A stretch of DNA of 7,939 bases from SLAN01 sp964565375. GTDB taxonomy: Bacteria; Spirochaetota; Spirochaetia; DSM-27196; SKKC01. Where the stretch lies: the NCBI GenBank assembly GCA_964565375.1, contig CAZMEV010000125.1, positions 1 through 7,939 on the forward strand, read 5' to 3'. Of the stretch, positions 5,613 through 7,939 are shown in pieces. Each line of letters opens with the position of its first letter. The first letter of the stretch is position 1. The position numbers and the translations under genes are program-made. The notes beneath the pieces are model-generated. The model saw only the letters and a program-made list of their open reading frames with translations, made no database searches and was not told the origin of the DNA.

Positions 5613-6893
5613 ATGAAGACCACACAAAGGGCGTTAACAGGCTTGTCGCTGACTTTGCTGCTCCTGCTTGCCGGCTGTAACTGGCAGATGTTCGAGAGCG
5701 TCGAGGTCAGAGGTGAGCCGACCTACCGCGTGCCCGGCGGTACGGTGCTTTTTGAGCTCTCCGAGTTTCTCGACGAGTTTGAGGACGACCTGAAAGGGGA
5801 TGACGAGGACGACGCCGAGATCGAGATCATCGAACGCGCCCCGTACACCATCGAGGCGAAATTCGAGATCGGCGATGATCTCGAGAGTTTGATAGATGAA
5901 GACGATGAGTTCGGTTCGGGCGCCTATCCTCTGGTTATCGATGGAGTAGGCCGAAGTTTCACATTCCCCATTCCCAGAGATTTTTTCGATCTTGGTGACG
6001 ACCTTCCCGACGGTCTTGATTTCACTGACATCCCCTTGATCATCGAGCTCTCGGGTACGTTGAAGAGCGGCGGGGAAATCGAGAGCGAAGGATACCATCT
6101 CAGTCCCATGCCTGATGGCACCAAAATAGATGTGAAGCTCAGAATCGAAGTGGATGACAACGGGAACGACAGAATCTACGAAAATGAGAAGCCACTGGAA
6201 ATAGGCAATACGACTCCAGACCTTTTCGAGGAGAAGAACCAGGTGAGTCTGAACCTGGTAGATCTCTTCAATACGCCTCCCGTTGACGACGATGACGTGG
6301 ATCTTTCGATTTCGTTCTCCAAAGAAAACTCCGATAACGAAGACATCTTCATTTTTGACGACGACTACCTCACCGCCAACGCCTACATCCGAATCCCCTT
6401 TACCTTCAATGCCTCAAAGAATGTCCAGCTCCTGGGATTCGACGATGATGACGATTTCTATCAGTTCGAGGACGACCTGTTCGACCGTGTAGACGCGGAC
6501 GATCTCGAGGATGAACTGGCCAACTTCAGGTCGGTAACGCTCGGCCTCGACGAGGTGAAAAACACCACCGGTTTCGATGATCTGCAGTTTCGAATGACTT
6601 TCGGCGACAACGGTCCCGATGCCGGAAAGGAGATTGCCCGGGGTGATTTGCGGGAAGGCGAGGATACAGACATCAGCATAAGCGAAGATACATTCGAGAA
6701 GATGCGCAAACCAGCGAACTTCCCGCTTACGCCGCGGATGTATCTTACTCTGCCAAGAACACTGGATGACAATGACCAATCGATTCGAGACGCATACGAG
6801 CTCAACTACTACGGTGAGCTTGCAACACGGGTAACCCTCGAAGTGGAAGCCAACATTAAACAGCGATTCGAACTCGGTGGAAACGACGAGTAG
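5613..6893 (+). CDS. Asp/Glu-rich lipoprotein of unknown function
   Basis: This 426-residue protein has a short lipoprotein signal peptide: K2 and R6, a Leu-rich core, and LLAGC with the lipidated Cys at 22. I do not recognise the family. By hand count it has about 63 Asp and 43 Glu (roughly a quarter of residues) against about 35 Lys plus Arg. The acid is concentrated in clusters near 54-67, 88-99, 225-230, 248-251, 277-281 and 287-300. Between them are beta-like stretches such as IPLIIELSGTL, AYIRIPFTF and ATRVTLEVEANI, suggesting a mainly beta protein with acidic loops that might bind calcium. A longer reading from TTG at 5577 would add 12 residues before the signal peptide and has no ribosome site, so ATG 5613 is preferred. 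The next gene starts 13 bases after the stop, so the two are almost certainly one operon. It should lie on the inner or outer membrane, or the cell surface. Confidence 0.85.
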   Translation: MKTTQRALTGLSLTLLLLLAGCNWQMFESVEVRGEPTYRVPGGTVLFELSEFLDEFEDDLKGDDEDDAEIEIIERAPYTIEAKFEIGDDLESLIDEDDEFGSGAYPLVIDGVGRSFTFPIPRDFFDLGDDLPDGLDFTDIPLIIELSGTLKSGGEIESEGYHLSPMPDGTKIDVKLRIEVDDNGNDRIYENEKPLEIGNTTPDLFEEKNQVSLNLVDLFNTPPVDDDDVDLSISFSKENSDNEDIFIFDDDYLTANAYIRIPFTFNASKNVQLLGFDDDDDFYQFEDDLFDRVDADDLEDELANFRSVTLGLDEVKNTTGFDDLQFRMTFGDNGPDAGKEIARGDLREGEDTDISISEDTFEKMRKPANFPLTPRMYLTLPRTLDDNDQSIRDAYELNYYGELATRVTLEVEANIKQRFELGGNDE

Positions 6894-6898
6894 GGAGG
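6894..6898 (+). promoter_or_regulatory. Ribosome binding site of the partial envelope gene
   Basis: GGAGG (6894-6898), within GGGAGGGA that begins at the last base of the upstream stop codon, lies 8 bases before the ATG at 6907. The close match and the overlap with the stop support both the start choice and co-translation with the lipoprotein gene. Confidence 0.8.
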
Positions 6899-6906
6899 GA
6901 AGTTCG

Positions 6907-7939
6907 ATGAAACACAAGTTACGATTACTACCTGCCACAATACTCGTCATTCTGCTGGCAGCGCCGGCGGGGCTTTCGGCGCAGATGCTTCTGAGTTCGC
7001 AGAACCACGACTTTAACCCGGCGCTGTTCGCCTTCAGCCCGCGCGGCCGCTTCGAAATCGGACTTAACGCACAGGCTACCGGCTACAATACGGCGTTCGC
7101 GCTCGGAGATGTCTTTCGGGAGACCTTCAAAATCGATGCGGACCAGATAATTGACACAGTCGGGGATGCCGGGCTTCGAGTGGGTACCGACATGGCCGCT
7201 GGAGGCCATATTGCCGCGCATGCCTTCGGCTACGGGTTGGGAGCGTACGGACGCACCGAAAACATCGCAGAGATTAATCTGCCCATAGAGCTTTTCGAGC
7301 TCATCGCGCAGGGCAATGTCAAAGACGGGGAGTCGGTTACTCGATCAGGTACGGGCGGTGTTATCCTCCACAGCTTCGCTGAGACCGGCGCGTATTTTTC
7401 GGGTGAATACCGCGACTACACGATTGGCGTGAAGGCCGCGCGGTTCGTTCCAATCATTTACAGCGACGGCGCCGAATTCGCTTTCGAGCTGGAAACCGGG
7501 GACGACGGGTTCAGCGGTAGCGCGGATTTCGACGTACCAATGTATTCCGCATTCGATCTTGCGGCGCTCGACGACGACGATGAAGAGTTCGACGCGGGCT
7601 CGGGCTTCGCAAATGGCGGGTTCAAGGTGGATATCGGCGTTATCCGCAGAGATGCCGACGGCCGCCCCTGGTGGGGTGCAAGCATTAATGACCTGTCGAT
7701 CGTACGGGCAAGTGGCCTTACCGAATTCAAGGCGAGCGCGGGTGTTGAGTTCACGTCAGAGGATCTGCTCGACTCGTTCTTCGATGACGATAGCGACCCA
7801 TTCGATCTTGACAGCGAAGACTTCGACATTGAGTTTGTCGACGATTCGAATAAACGAATCGGAATGCCGCTGTCGGTCTCCGGCTTCTATCGGTTTGATT
7901 TCCCCTGGGTTGATATTACCCCGCATGCGGAGGCGGTGT
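6907..7939 (+). CDS. Exported protein, probable outer-membrane beta-barrel (3' end outside window)
   Basis: The reading frame stays open from ATG 6907 to the window end, giving 344 visible residues with no stop. Residues 1-25 form a signal peptide (K and R near the start, a hydrophobic core, LSA before Q26). The early mature segment has HDFNPALFAFSPRGRFEIGLN, where N-P-A resembles the start of FadL/PorV-like barrels. Alternating Gly, aromatic and polar residues follow (AFGYGLGAYGR, GAYFSGEYRDYTIGVK), as in transmembrane beta strands. Two acidic patches are seen at 222-229 (DDDDEEFD) and 289-313. Spirochaete and Bacteroidetes DUF5723-type proteins are one possible family, but I could not confirm this. 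It lies 13 bases after the acidic lipoprotein gene and shares its acidic loops, so the products may act together in the outer envelope. No C-terminal evidence is available. Confidence 0.8.
   Translation, partial: MKHKLRLLPATILVILLAAPAGLSAQMLLSSQNHDFNPALFAFSPRGRFEIGLNAQATGYNTAFALGDVFRETFKIDADQIIDTVGDAGLRVGTDMAAGGHIAAHAFGYGLGAYGRTENIAEINLPIELFELIAQGNVKDGESVTRSGTGGVILHSFAETGAYFSGEYRDYTIGVKAARFVPIIYSDGAEFAFELETGDDGFSGSADFDVPMYSAFDLAALDDDDEEFDAGSGFANGGFKVDIGVIRRDADGRPWWGASINDLSIVRASGLTEFKASAGVEFTSEDLLDSFFDDDSDPFDLDSEDFDIEFVDDSNKRIGMPLSVSGFYRFDFPWVDITPHAEAV

Overview
The window looks like chromosomal DNA from a moderately GC-rich bacterium with a double membrane. My best guess is a free-living, possibly salt-adapted spirochaete. 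The clues are weak and indirect: two lipoprotein signal peptides, a putative outer-membrane protein, a binding-protein leader ending in FAGGSAEE (a style I associate with spirochaete sugar-binding proteins), and strongly acidic exported proteins. No rRNA or other phylogenetic marker is present, so the assignment is an inference.

Layout. (1) Bases 1-55 are the 3' part of a tRNA-Lys(TTT) on the + strand, cut by the window edge. A 177-base gap follows. It holds a 17-base near-copy of part of the tRNA and a weak hairpin plus T-run. (2) On the - strand, a small lipoprotein of unknown function (2287 to 1790) precedes a complete cardiolipin synthase (1696 to 233), probably in one transcript. (3) A 114-base divergent region (2288-2401) carries an operator-like inverted repeat. 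(4) On the + strand, a carbohydrate ABC importer of the CUT1 type is encoded as binding protein, then two permeases (2402-5502). The binding protein is followed by an intercistronic hairpin. No ATPase, hydrolase or regulator for it lies in the window. (5) From 5613 to the right edge lies a second + strand unit: a 426-aa, extremely Asp/Glu-rich lipoprotein, then an exported protein that is probably an outer-membrane beta-barrel. The second gene is open at the window end (6907-7939).

How the genes fit together. The ABC unit should take up a sugar or oligosaccharide, using an ATPase encoded elsewhere. Cardiolipin synthase makes membrane phospholipid. The acidic lipoprotein and its downstream partner share an operon, a secretion route and Asp-rich patches, so they may form a cell-envelope assembly. 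This pair is the least explained part of the window. Both lipoprotein genes lack a Shine-Dalgarno sequence and have a -10-like hexamer 7 bases before the ATG, so leaderless transcription is possible. The ABC genes and the downstream partner mostly have clear Shine-Dalgarno sequences.
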